DNA of 64,000 bases from Polaribacter aquimarinus (lineage in GTDB: Bacteria > Bacteroidota > Bacteroidia > Flavobacteriales > Flavobacteriaceae): the NCBI RefSeq assembly GCF_003129485.1, contig NZ_QFFG01000001.1, positions 248,001 through 312,000 of the forward strand, in the 5' to 3' direction. The stretch's first letter is position 1. Each line of letters begins with the position of its first letter. Below, in pieces: positions 47,615 through 57,053 of the stretch. The notes under the pieces are model-generated. The model was not told where the DNA came from. It ran no database searches and was given only the letters and a program-made list of their open reading frames with translations. A program made the position numbers and the translations under genes.

Positions 47615-50600
47615 ATGAAGACAAAGTTTAATGGATTTTTAACGCTATTCTTAGCGTTGGTCGTGCAAATTTCATTTGCACAGCAAAAAACTATTTCAGG
47701 TACAGTTTCTGATGATTCAGGCTCTCTACCAGGGGTAAGTATTTTAATTAAGGGAACTACTACAGGTACCGAAACTGATTTTGATGGTAAATATACTATC
47801 AAAGCAAAAGTTGGTGATGTTTTGGAATTTAGTTACCTTGGTTATAAAACTAAATCAGTTACAGTTAGCTCATCACCTACTATTAATGTAAAAATGGAGG
47901 AAGCTGGTCAGACCCTAGATGAAGTAGTTATTACAGCACAGGGTATTAAGAAAGAGCAAAAAGCTCTTGGTTACTCTATCTCTACATTAAAATCAGATGT
48001 TATTGAAAGAAAACCTGAAGCCGATGTTGCTAAAATTCTTACTGGTAGAGTTGCCGGTGTTCAAGTAAATACAGGGGGTGGTTTCTTAGGAACTGCAACA
48101 AATGTAATCATTAGATCGAAAAACTCGATTTCTGGTAACAACCAACCTCTTTATATTATTGATGGTGCGCCTATCTCTGGTGATAGATCTTTTGACCTTG
48201 ACCCAAACAATATTGAAAGCACAACAATTCTTAAAGGTTTAGCGGCTTCTACTCTATATGGACAAGATGGTAGAAATGGGGTAATCATCATTAACACAAA
48301 AACTGGTAGTGGTAAATCTGCTGATAAGAAGTTTGAAGTTGATGTATCATTCTTAACAGGATTCTTAGAAGTAATCAACTTACCAGATTATCAAAACAAG
48401 TATGGTCAAGGTGCTGACAACGGTATCAATACTACATTCTTTGGTAACTGGGGTGCACGATTTAATAATCAAGTAGTACCGCATCACTTAAACATTCCTG
48501 CTTATGCAAGTTCTTTCCCTCAATATCAGGGACAAACTGACATCTACAGAGCAATTCCAAATAATGTTTCTGACTTTTTTGGTACAGGATTACAACAAAC
48601 AGTATCATTAATAGCAAGAAAAAGTTTCGAAAAAGGAAACTTTAGTATTTCTTTTAGTAATACAGATCAAACTGGTTATTTATCCGAGAATACATTCAAA
48701 AGATATAACGTTGGTGTTGGGGGGTCTATTCAGTTAGCAAATAACTTAGAATTCACAACTAATATTCAATATGTAAAAAATGTTACCAATAGACCTTCTC
48801 GTAACTTCTTCCAATTAGTTACTTGGATTCCAAGAAACTTGGATATACATAATTTACCTTTTGAAGACCCAAATAATTTTTCAAATGTTTACTATAGAAC
48901 TACAATTAACAACCCTAGATGGACTAGAAAAAATACTAGATTCAAGGAAGATGTAGATAGAACATTTATTTCTTTAGGTGCTAATTACAATTTCAATGAC
49001 GTTCTTAGTTTAAGATACCTATATAGTTTAGATAATGTAAATGAATTAAATACAGATCATGAAAATAAGGGTGGTGTTGTAAATCCTTTAGGTTTCTTCA
49101 GTACATTTACAGATTTAGACAGAACAACTACACACAGACTTTCTTTAAATGGAGCTAGTTTTAAGTTAAATGAAGATATTAATTATGACTTTGTTGTTGG
49201 TACTGAGGTAAAAAGTATTGACTCAAGTGATTTTGGTGTAAGAAGTACAGACCAAGTAGTATATAATTTCTTAAACCACAACAACTTTAGAAATGCCGTT
49301 GCTATAGATTCTAGAAATAGACTTTTAAATACAGTAGGGGTATATGGTTCTTTAGGCGTTGATTTTAAGAAACAACTATATTTAACAATGCAAGCAAGAA
49401 ATGACTGGGGTTCTACAGTAGAATCTGCAAACAGATCTATCTTCTACCCAAGTATTTCTTTATCTTACATTCCTTCTGAAACTTTTGAATGGTTAAAAGG
49501 AGAAACAAATAACTACCTAAAATTAAGAGCTGGTTATGGTACTTCTGCAAACTTTCCTAATGCATATTTAACAACTCCAACTCTTGATGCCAGTGCAAAT
49601 ACTTACATCAATCCTTTTACCGGAGGTATTGTTTCTACAAACTCTTTATCAAGTTTTTTACCTAACCCTGATTTAAAACCTGAGTTATTAAAAGAATTTG
49701 AAGTTGGAGCAGAAGGTAGATTCTTAAATAATTTCTTAGATTTTGATATTTCTGCTTATCACAGAATTATTAATGACCAAATTTTAAGTTCTAGTAGAGC
49801 TGCTTCTACCGGAACAACTACCACTGTAATTAATGCAGGTAGAGTAGACACAAAAGGTTTAGAAGCAAGAGTTAGTTTAAACTTATTTAAAAGTGATGAA
49901 CCTGATGGTTTCACTTGGACTATGGATAACAACTTTACAGCCTATGAGACTACTGTAATTGATTTACCTGTTGATCGTGTAAATATTGCATCCGGAGTAA
50001 ACTTTGCAATTGAAGGACAACCATATGGTGTATTTAGAGGAAGTTTTGCAGCAAAGGACGACAATGGTAATTTGCTTATCAACCCTAGCACTGGTAAAAT
50101 TATTTCTAGTGATGATTTAGGTTTAGAAGACAAACTTATTGGAGACCCTAACGAAGATTGGTCTTACACTAATATAAATAGCATTTCATATAAAAACTTT
50201 TCACTACAAATGCAGTGGGAATATATTCATGGAGGTGATATTTATTCTGTAACTGCTTCTAACTTATTAAGAAGAGGTGTTACTACAGATACTGCAGATA
50301 ATAGAGAAGGTTCTTACATTATCCCTGGGGTTTTAGCGGACCCAAATACTGGTAATGTTTTAAAAGATGCAAATGGACAACCAATTAAAAACAATATTCA
50401 AATTGGTGCAAATGATTTATATTTCATTAACTTACAAGATGTAGATGAAAACTTAGTTTATGATGGTTCTACGATGAGATTAAGAGATGTAACTCTAAGC
50501 TATTCTTTACCTAAGAAACATTTAGAGAAAACTCCTTTTGGTTCATTCATCATTTCTGCTTCAGGTAACAACTTATGGTTTAAAGCATTTAATGTACCTG

Positions 50601-50719
50601 ATGGTCTTAACTTTGACCCAGAAGTAATTGGAGGTACAAATCTAAACGCAAGAGGTTTAGATTTCCAAAATGACCCTTCTTATAAAACTTATTCTTTAAG
50701 TGTTAAAGTAACTTTTTAA
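47615..50719 (+). CDS. SusC/RagA-family TonB-linked outer-membrane transporter
   Basis: A 1034-residue TonB-dependent transporter of the SusC type. Signal peptide to about residue 22 (ISFAQQ); carboxypeptidase-like N-terminal domain (GTVSDDSGSLPGVSILIKG..., DFDGKYTIKA, LEFSYLGYK); plug (GQTLDEVVITAQGIKKEQKALGYS; ARVAGVQVNTGG-like, here GRVAGVQVN); and a long barrel ending FDPE...YKTYSLSVKVTF. It imports large ligands across the outer membrane with its SusD partner, powered by TonB. No sugar enzymes or anti-sigma pairs accompany it, so a non-glycan (peptide) substrate is possible. First of a four-gene operon. Confidence 0.95.
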   Translation: MKTKFNGFLTLFLALVVQISFAQQKTISGTVSDDSGSLPGVSILIKGTTTGTETDFDGKYTIKAKVGDVLEFSYLGYKTKSVTVSSSPTINVKMEEAGQTLDEVVITAQGIKKEQKALGYSISTLKSDVIERKPEADVAKILTGRVAGVQVNTGGGFLGTATNVIIRSKNSISGNNQPLYIIDGAPISGDRSFDLDPNNIESTTILKGLAASTLYGQDGRNGVIIINTKTGSGKSADKKFEVDVSFLTGFLEVINLPDYQNKYGQGADNGINTTFFGNWGARFNNQVVPHHLNIPAYASSFPQYQGQTDIYRAIPNNVSDFFGTGLQQTVSLIARKSFEKGNFSISFSNTDQTGYLSENTFKRYNVGVGGSIQLANNLEFTTNIQYVKNVTNRPSRNFFQLVTWIPRNLDIHNLPFEDPNNFSNVYYRTTINNPRWTRKNTRFKEDVDRTFISLGANYNFNDVLSLRYLYSLDNVNELNTDHENKGGVVNPLGFFSTFTDLDRTTTHRLSLNGASFKLNEDINYDFVVGTEVKSIDSSDFGVRSTDQVVYNFLNHNNFRNAVAIDSRNRLLNTVGVYGSLGVDFKKQLYLTMQARNDWGSTVESANRSIFYPSISLSYIPSETFEWLKGETNNYLKLRAGYGTSANFPNAYLTTPTLDASANTYINPFTGGIVSTNSLSSFLPNPDLKPELLKEFEVGAEGRFLNNFLDFDISAYHRIINDQILSSSRAASTGTTTTVINAGRVDTKGLEARVSLNLFKSDEPDGFTWTMDNNFTAYETTVIDLPVDRVNIASGVNFAIEGQPYGVFRGSFAAKDDNGNLLINPSTGKIISSDDLGLEDKLIGDPNEDWSYTNINSISYKNFSLQMQWEYIHGGDIYSVTASNLLRRGVTTDTADNREGSYIIPGVLADPNTGNVLKDANGQPIKNNIQIGANDLYFINLQDVDENLVYDGSTMRLRDVTLSYSLPKKHLEKTPFGSFIISASGNNLWFKAFNVPDGLNFDPEVIGGTNLNARGLDFQNDPSYKTYSLSVKVTF

Positions 50720-50729
50720 ACAAAAACTC

Positions 50730-52337
50730 ATGAAAAAAATTAATAATAAAATAAAATATTTATTTTCTGTAGTTACCGTATGTATTCTAGTTTTGACTAC
50801 ATCTTGTGAAACTACGAATTTAGATGTAAACGTAAACCCAAATGCGCTTTCACCAGAATCAGCAGATCCTAGTTTAGTTTTAAACTCAATTCAAGCTGGT
50901 ATGATAGGTCAAAGTTTTGGTCTTAACGCTAATGTAAGAGGCGTTATGAGGCATATTAACATGTTTGGTACATATGCTGCTAACACACCTCCAAGTTCTT
51001 TAAATGGTGCTTGGGCGACAACTTTCTCTGTTGTGGCTAATAGAAAATTAATTGAGGATTTAAATAACACTCAAGATTTAGCTAATCATTTAGGTGCTGC
51101 ACAAGTTTTAGAAGCTTTTGCTTATGTAAACTTAGTAGACTTTATAGGTACAGCTGTTTACACTGAAGCTGTTGATGCTGCTTTCGCAAATCCAAATTTG
51201 GATGCTGGTAAAGACATTTATGATGCAATGTACACTTTATTAGACAAAGCTATCGCTAATTTACAAGTTAGTGGACAAGTAAAATTTGAAGATTTATTCT
51301 TTAATGGAGATTTAAACGCTTGGATAAAATTAGCAAACACTATAAAAATTAGAATGTATGTTCAATCTAAGTTAACTGGTAATGGAAACGCAGCTGCTTC
51401 AATTAATAGTATTGTTGCAAGTGGTAATTATATTAAAAGTAATTCAGACGATTTTGTAGCTCAATTTGGTACAAATAATGATAACCCAGATGTAAGACAC
51501 CCTGATTTTGTTGCTACTTATGAAGCTGCTGGGGCTGGAGGAACTTACATGAGTAATGAATTTATTAACATTTTAAAGAATGACAAGACTGTAGAAGACC
51601 CAAGGTTGAAGCATTACATGTACAGACAATCTCTAACAGTTCCTTCTGGATCCAAATTACCATGTGCAGGTAATCCTGCTTATCCATTATGTTATGTTGG
51701 TGACTTCTATTGGGGTAGACAACATGGAGATGACGAAGGTATACCAAACGACAATAATCAAAGAACTACTTTTGGAGCATATCCTGCTGGTGGAGCATTT
51801 GATAGTGGTGTTGGAAACGTTTCTAGTAACAATAGTATAAACCTAGGTGGTAAGGGTATTTTCCCTGTAATTACAGCTTCTTTTACAGATTTCTTATTAG
51901 CTGAGGCTTCTTTACCTGCTCCAGTTGGTTTAGGGGTAAACGGTAATACTTGGACTTATATAGAAAACGGTATCAAAAAATCATTTGCTAAAGTATCTGA
52001 AATATCAGGTGTAGCTATGGTTCAAGCTGACATGGATGCTTACATTAATGAAGTTAAAGCTAACTTTAACAATGCTGCAACTGATAGTGATAAATTAGCC
52101 ATAATAGTTAAAGAATTTTATGTAGCTTCTTTTGGTAATAGTATTGAAGCATATAACGCTTATAGAAGAACTGGTTTTCCTGATTTAGGTGGTTCAGTTG
52201 TTCCTAATACAGATTTTCCTAGAAATTTCTTAATCCCAGATTCTGAATTAAATTCTAACGACAATCCTAATTTAAAACAAATTACAAGAACAACTCAAGT
52301 ATTTTGGGATACTAATCCTGCTGGATTTGTTCAATAA
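50730..52337 (+). CDS. SusD/RagB-family surface lipoprotein
   Basis: 535 residues, 10 bases after susC. A lipoprotein signal ends at Cys26 (TTSC). It resembles the SusD-like_2 (outer-membrane lipoprotein) branch: NVNPNALSPESADPSLVLNSIQAGM, IEDLNNTQDLANHLGAAQVLEAFAYVNLVDFIG, KLANTIKIRMYVQSKL, PDVRHPDFVATYEAAGAGG and a C-terminal NSIEAYNAYRRTGFPDL. SusD closes over SusC and binds the substrate; here the substrate cannot be told. Confidence 0.93.
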   Translation: MKKINNKIKYLFSVVTVCILVLTTSCETTNLDVNVNPNALSPESADPSLVLNSIQAGMIGQSFGLNANVRGVMRHINMFGTYAANTPPSSLNGAWATTFSVVANRKLIEDLNNTQDLANHLGAAQVLEAFAYVNLVDFIGTAVYTEAVDAAFANPNLDAGKDIYDAMYTLLDKAIANLQVSGQVKFEDLFFNGDLNAWIKLANTIKIRMYVQSKLTGNGNAAASINSIVASGNYIKSNSDDFVAQFGTNNDNPDVRHPDFVATYEAAGAGGTYMSNEFINILKNDKTVEDPRLKHYMYRQSLTVPSGSKLPCAGNPAYPLCYVGDFYWGRQHGDDEGIPNDNNQRTTFGAYPAGGAFDSGVGNVSSNNSINLGGKGIFPVITASFTDFLLAEASLPAPVGLGVNGNTWTYIENGIKKSFAKVSEISGVAMVQADMDAYINEVKANFNNAATDSDKLAIIVKEFYVASFGNSIEAYNAYRRTGFPDLGGSVVPNTDFPRNFLIPDSELNSNDNPNLKQITRTTQVFWDTNPAGFVQ

Positions 52338-52353
52338 TAAAAACCTATAAACC

Positions 52354-53313
52354 ATGAAAAAAAATATAAATATATTATTTGTTCTTTTTCTTACATTAAC
52401 TATAACATTAGTATCATGTACAGACGAGAATAAATTTACAAACCCAGTAACGTTTGGCCTAGAAAATGGTGCTTTTGCAGCTTTTGAAACTGCAACACCT
52501 GCCGCTGCTTATCCAGACCCGCAGCAGATTACATTTTCTGATGTTATTACAGATCCTAACGGAACAATGGCTAATTATAATGTAAAGTTAATTGCTACTC
52601 TTTCAGGTAATGTTTATGTTAAAGAAGACTTTTTTAATGCTACTTCTTTTCCTGCTGAAATGAGTTTTAATACTCAATCTTTAGCTACTGCATTAGGTCT
52701 TCAAACAAGCGATATTAACTTTGGAGATACTTTTAATTTTATCGCAACTGTTACAAGTAAAGATGGTAATGAATTTGTAGGAATAGCTCCTGCATTTAAT
52801 TCGACTACACTAGAAGTTAGTGGTGGTAATACAGAACCTCAATTACAGACTGCAGGATATAAAAGTGCTATGCAATTTAACTTTATTGTAGCTTGTCCTT
52901 TTGATCAAGCAGCAATGGTAGGTACTTGGACGGTTGCAGATGCTAACGGATTTCACGTTTCTGGAGGTGGTTCTAATGGTACTGGTCAAACCTTTGAGGT
53001 TGTAGCTGGTGCTAACGCTGATGAAATTGTTTTAAAAAATCCTTTTGGCTCTGCTAATAATACTGATATCACTGTAAAAGCTAGCCCTTTTGGAATAGCT
53101 ACTTTTGATTGGCAGTTTGCTTTTGGAACTGATGAAATTTGTTGTGCAGGTTATACATTAACTCAAATTAGATCTAATGCTGGGGCAACTTCTTTGACCT
53201 TATCTTGTATTGGTTATATCGAACTTAAATTTAATACTAGATTAGGTTTAGCTGGAGGTTCTCCTTCTGGATTTAGTTTTGGTGACGGTTTCTTTAAAGC
53301 TAATAAAAATTAA
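52354..53313 (+). CDS. unrecognised surface lipoprotein after SusD (SusE-position)
   Basis: 319 residues, 16 bases after susD, lipobox LVSC (Cys22). Related proteins of unknown function often lie here in Flavobacteria, from memory. Features: two to three beta-sandwich-like domains, with NGTMANYNVKLIATLSGN and FNFIATVTSKDGNEF resembling Ig-like folds, then a C-terminal domain (FNFIVACPFDQAAMVGTW...). Three cysteines outside the lipobox (VACPF, EICCAG). Probably surface-exposed ligand binding for the SusCD transporter, by position only. Confidence 0.65.
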   Translation: MKKNINILFVLFLTLTITLVSCTDENKFTNPVTFGLENGAFAAFETATPAAAYPDPQQITFSDVITDPNGTMANYNVKLIATLSGNVYVKEDFFNATSFPAEMSFNTQSLATALGLQTSDINFGDTFNFIATVTSKDGNEFVGIAPAFNSTTLEVSGGNTEPQLQTAGYKSAMQFNFIVACPFDQAAMVGTWTVADANGFHVSGGGSNGTGQTFEVVAGANADEIVLKNPFGSANNTDITVKASPFGIATFDWQFAFGTDEICCAGYTLTQIRSNAGATSLTLSCIGYIELKFNTRLGLAGGSPSGFSFGDGFFKANKN

Positions 53314-53330
53314 TTTAAATATTATTAAAG

Positions 53331-54194
53331 ATGAAATTTATAAAATCAATTATATACATATCTATCTGTCTACTTACAATTTCTTGTGATGTAGAATTAG
53401 ATAGCGAAGTAGTTATTCCTAAAACAAATAATATTACTAGTGAATTATCTGTAGCTGGTGACCATTTTGGTCCTGGAATAACTGTTCCTGTAACTGTAAC
53501 GTTATCACAAACATTTTCTAAAAAAGTAAACGTAACTGTTTCTGCTACTTCTAAAGAGGCTACAACAACTAATGCTACTTTTACGGTTAATCCTGGTGAC
53601 ACTTCTGTTACAGGTAATTTATCATTACCTGCAACTAGTAATCCTTTAGCTGGTTATGCTCCTAAAGAGGCTTTTGTTACTGTTAAAGTAGCTGGTTTAG
53701 CAGTTATGGATGAAGAAACTGACGATAAAGGTGTTGTAAGTTTGGTTAATGATCCTAATGATACAACTACTATGACTTCTAATGAAGTATCTTTAGATTA
53801 TTATACTCAGTTACCTCCTGTATCTGGTGCTGGTAGCTTTGTTTATTTATTAGATTGGGACGACCCTTCTGAGTTTGACATAGATTTACAAGTAATAGAT
53901 GCTGGTTTTACTTCTATTTTTGAAAGTTCTGCTTCTGGTGATAGATATGAATCAGACTTTTTCAACAATTCACACCCTGACGGAGACTATGATTTCTATT
54001 TTAGAATATACACAAACGATCAATCTACAACTACTAGTAGAGATATAAGTTATGTGTTATTTACTACTCAACCTGATGGTACTAGAAATATATACAAAGG
54101 TATTATTCCTGCAGGAACTGCAACTGGTGGTGCTAGAATAGATTTTGCTACTCTAACAGCAGCTGGTGATGCTTATACTTTTGTTATTGACTAA
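53331..54194 (+). CDS. unrecognised lipoprotein, last gene of the SusCD operon
   Basis: 287 residues, 17 bases after the preceding gene, lipobox TISC (Cys19). An N-terminal Ig/Calx-beta-like domain (GITVPVTVTLSQTFSKKVNVTV, then NATFTVNPGDTSVTGNL) is followed by another beta-rich domain with an Asp-rich stretch (LLDWDDPSEFDIDLQVID) that could bind calcium. No enzyme motif. Surface ligand binding is inferred from the operon only. Confidence 0.65.
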   Translation: MKFIKSIIYISICLLTISCDVELDSEVVIPKTNNITSELSVAGDHFGPGITVPVTVTLSQTFSKKVNVTVSATSKEATTTNATFTVNPGDTSVTGNLSLPATSNPLAGYAPKEAFVTVKVAGLAVMDEETDDKGVVSLVNDPNDTTTMTSNEVSLDYYTQLPPVSGAGSFVYLLDWDDPSEFDIDLQVIDAGFTSIFESSASGDRYESDFFNNSHPDGDYDFYFRIYTNDQSTTTSRDISYVLFTTQPDGTRNIYKGIIPAGTATGGARIDFATLTAAGDAYTFVID

Positions 54195-54218
54195 AGAACG
54201 AATCTTAAAACAAATTAT

Positions 54219-54253
54219 AAAAGGCAGTAAATTTATTTACTGCCTTTGTTTTT
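54219..54253 (+). terminator. terminator of the SusCD operon
   Basis: A 12 to 13 bp stem (AAGGCAGTAAAT with ATTTACTGCCTT) is followed by T-rich GTTTTTTAT, 25 bases after the last gene. Its T-rich end runs into the next gene's upstream region. Confidence 0.9.
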
Positions 54254-54257
54254 TATA

Positions 54258-54265
54258 TACATTTG
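54258..54265 (+). promoter_or_regulatory. -7-like box for the rlmB-like gene
   Basis: TACATTTG, consensus match, ends four bases before the ATG at 54270; the transcript would be nearly leaderless. No TTG at the usual distance. Confidence 0.4.
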
Positions 54266-54269
54266 TAAA

Positions 54270-55010
54270 ATGATTACAGAAACTACAACCATTTTTGGAA
54301 TAAGGTCAATTATTGAAGCTATTGAAAGTGGTTCTACGATTAACAAAATATACTTACAGAAAGGCTTAAGAGGAAACTTATACTATGAATTAGAAAAAAT
54401 AATAAGATCTAAGAAAATAGCTACAAGTACTGTTCCTGTTGAAAAGCTAAATAGATTATCTAAAAATAATAATCATCAAGGAGCGGTAGCACAAATATCT
54501 CCAATAGATTTTTATGATTTAGAGCAATTGATAGAATCTACTCTTGAAAATGAGAAAATACCTATATTTTTACTTTTAGATCAACTTTCTGATGTGCGTA
54601 ATTTCGGAGCAATTATCAGAACTGCTGAGTGTACTGGCGTAAATGGTATTATCATACAAAAAAATGGGAGTGCTCCCGTTAATGCTGAAACGATTAAAAC
54701 CTCAGCGGGTGCAGCTTTTAAAGTTCCTATTTGTAAAGTAGACCATATTAAAGATGCCTTGTTTTTATTACAAGCTTCTAACATTAAAACAGTTGCCGCG
54801 ACTGAAAAAACAGAAGATTCAATTTTTGATATAAATTTTAACCAACCTATTGCCATTATAATGGGGTCTGAAGATAGAGGAGTAAATCCTTCTATTTTAA
54901 AAATGGTTGATTACAAAGCTAAACTTCCACTTTTAGGAGAAATTGCTTCATTAAATGTATCTGTTGCTTGTGGTGCTTTTTTATATGAAGCTGTTAGACA
55001 AAGGATATAA
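54270..55010 (+). CDS. rlmB: TrmH/SpoU-family 23S rRNA 2'-O-methyltransferase, RlmB-like
   Basis: It adds 2'-O-methyl groups to rRNA with S-adenosylmethionine. An N-terminal substrate-binding domain (IFGIRSIIEAIESGSTINK) precedes a SPOUT domain with its three motifs: LDQLSDVRNFGAIIRTAEC, IIMGSEDRGVNPSIL and LGEIASLNVSVACGAFLYEAVR. The chosen start at 54270 (MITETTTIFG) omits eight upstream codons that would overlap the SusCD terminator. 246 residues, usual for the family. RlmB rather than another SpoU member is an inference. Confidence 0.9.
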   Translation: MITETTTIFGIRSIIEAIESGSTINKIYLQKGLRGNLYYELEKIIRSKKIATSTVPVEKLNRLSKNNNHQGAVAQISPIDFYDLEQLIESTLENEKIPIFLLLDQLSDVRNFGAIIRTAECTGVNGIIIQKNGSAPVNAETIKTSAGAAFKVPICKVDHIKDALFLLQASNIKTVAATEKTEDSIFDINFNQPIAIIMGSEDRGVNPSILKMVDYKAKLPLLGEIASLNVSVACGAFLYEAVRQRI

Positions 55011-55023
55011 TAAGTAAATTAAA

Positions 55024-55707
55024 TTATTCTAATTCTTTTTCAGTGCTTTCTTTCTCAAGAAATTTAGGTGGATTGAAATTACCATTTTCATCAAAGTAAG
55101 TATCGAATTCTGTTTGAGTAAATTGATGTTCTTGTTTTACAATTCCTTTTTTTCTGTAGATAATTGTTAAAACAGATCCTACTAAAAAACCTGATAAATG
55201 TCCTTCCCAAGACATCCCCTCCTTTATAGGTAATACATACCAAATCATACTTCCGTATGAGAAAATGATAATTAAAGATAGAGCAACTAACCTAAAATGC
55301 TTTCTTATTACTCCACTAAAAAAAACAAAACTAAAAACTAAATACACTATTCCACTAGCCCCTATGTGGTAAGATTCTCTTGCAATTAACCAAGTCAAAA
55401 ACCCTGTAAAAAAAGCTCCAATAAATAAAACTTTGTAAGCAACGTCCTTATAAAAGTAAAAAAGACTACTTAAAAGTACAAATAAAGGTATTGAATTATT
55501 AAAAAGATGATTTGTATTACTATGTATAAAATGTGTACAAAAAACACCTCTAAAACCTTTAAAAGACCTAGGAAAAACTCCAAATTTATTAAAATTAAAT
55601 CCAAACTTGATTTCAATCCAATAAATAAACCAAATTGCAACAACAAATAAAGTTGGAATTATAAATATAGATGGTTTAAATTTTAAAAGATTCTCTTCAT
55701 TCATCAT
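55024..55707 (-). CDS. rhomboid-family intramembrane serine protease
   Basis: About 227 residues with six predicted spans. Rhomboid motifs: the loop HFIHSNTNHLFNNS, the serine in IGASGIVYLVFS (GxSG) and the His in GMSWEGHLSGFLVGS. Catalytic Ser-His dyad intact. The start is MetMet at 55707/55704; the upstream ATG at 55749 would add a poorly fitting 14-residue segment. A short polar C-terminal tail extends into the cytoplasm. Substrate unknown. Divergent from rarA. Confidence 0.92.
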   Translation of the reverse strand: MMNEENLLKFKPSIFIIPTLFVVAIWFIYWIEIKFGFNFNKFGVFPRSFKGFRGVFCTHFIHSNTNHLFNNSIPLFVLLSSLFYFYKDVAYKVLFIGAFFTGFLTWLIARESYHIGASGIVYLVFSFVFFSGVIRKHFRLVALSLIIIFSYGSMIWYVLPIKEGMSWEGHLSGFLVGSVLTIIYRKKGIVKQEHQFTQTEFDTYFDENGNFNPPKFLEKESTEKELE

Positions 55708-55781
55708 TAATAAAAATAACAAAAATCTAACCAAACAAAATTTATACAAATTCTGTCAGTAAACTTTATTATTTTTACTGA

Positions 55782-57053
55782 ATGAATGAACCTTTGGCAG
55801 AAAGAATTAGACCTAAAACCCTTGATGAGTATATAAGTCAACAGCATTTAGTTGGTAAAAATGGTGTATTAACAAACCTTATTAAACAAGGAATTATACC
55901 TTCTTTAATTCTTTGGGGACCTCCAGGAATTGGAAAAACCACACTTGCCAACATTATTGCTACTGAATCTAACAGACCTTTTTATACGTTAAGTGCCATA
56001 AGTTCTGGCGTAAAAGATGTAAGAGATGTTATTGAAAAAGCTAAAAAAAGTGGTGGTTTGTTTACGGCTAAAAATCCAATTTTATTTATTGATGAAATCC
56101 ATAGATTTAGCAAATCACAACAAGATTCTTTATTAGGTGCTGTAGAAAAAGGCTGGGTAACTTTAATTGGTGCTACGACCGAAAATCCAAGTTTTGAAGT
56201 GATACCAGCTCTACTCTCACGATGCCAAGTTTATATTTTAAATTCTTTTGATAAAAACGATTTAATTGCTTTACTACACAGAGCAATGATAAAAGATGAG
56301 CTTTTATTACCCAAAAAAATTACTTTAAAAGAAACTGATGCCTTATTACAAGTTTCTGGGGGTGATGCTAGAAAGCTCTTAAATATTTTTGATTTATTAG
56401 TTTCTACTGAGGATAAAATTGAGATTACCAACAAACTCGTTTTAGAAAAAATTCAGAAAAATACAACTAGATATGATAAAACTGGCGAGCAACATTATGA
56501 TATTATTTCTGCATTTATAAAAAGTATTAGAGGCAGTGACCCTAATGGTGCATTGTATTGGCTTGCTAGAATGCTTGAAGGTGGTGAAGATGTTAAATTT
56601 ATTGCAAGGCGATTATTAATTTCTGCTTCTGAAGATATAGGTAATGCGAACCCAACAGCATTAATATTAGCAAATAATACTTTTCAAGCAGTATCTGTTA
56701 TTGGCAATCCTGAATCTAGAATAATTTTAAGTCAATGTGCAGTATACTTGGCAAATTCTCCTAAAAGTAATGCTTCTTACTTAGCTATTAAAAATGCACA
56801 AAACTTGGTAAGAGAAACTGGAGATTTATCTATTCCTTTGCATTTAAGAAATGCACCGACTAAATTAATGAAAGATTTGGATTATGGTAAAAACTATAAA
56901 TACGCTCATGATTTCCCAAACAATTTTGTAGAACAGGAATTTTTACCCGTTGAAATTTCTGGAACTAAAATTTACGAACCAGGAATAAACCAAAGAGAAA
57001 ACCAGTTTAGAGATTTTTTAAAAAAAAGATGGCACAAAAAATATAATTACTAA
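55782..57053 (+). CDS. rarA: replication-associated recombination protein A (AAA ATPase)
   Basis: 423 residues, MgsA/RarA/WRNIP1 family, acting at stalled replication forks. Walker A GPPGIGKTTL, Walker B FIDEIHRF, sensor 1 GATTENPSFE, sensor 2 SGGDARKLLNIFD. The C-terminal tetramerisation part (DPNGALYWLARMLEGGEDVKFIARRLLISASEDIG) is complete. Its 3' end overlaps the stop of the convergent secreted-protein gene by 4 bases. Confidence 0.95.
   Translation: MNEPLAERIRPKTLDEYISQQHLVGKNGVLTNLIKQGIIPSLILWGPPGIGKTTLANIIATESNRPFYTLSAISSGVKDVRDVIEKAKKSGGLFTAKNPILFIDEIHRFSKSQQDSLLGAVEKGWVTLIGATTENPSFEVIPALLSRCQVYILNSFDKNDLIALLHRAMIKDELLLPKKITLKETDALLQVSGGDARKLLNIFDLLVSTEDKIEITNKLVLEKIQKNTTRYDKTGEQHYDIISAFIKSIRGSDPNGALYWLARMLEGGEDVKFIARRLLISASEDIGNANPTALILANNTFQAVSVIGNPESRIILSQCAVYLANSPKSNASYLAIKNAQNLVRETGDLSIPLHLRNAPTKLMKDLDYGKNYKYAHDFPNNFVEQEFLPVEISGTKIYEPGINQRENQFRDFLKKRWHKKYNY

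Noticed and set aside
48151..48378. Open frame antisense to susC
   Set aside because: Shadow of the susC coding strand.
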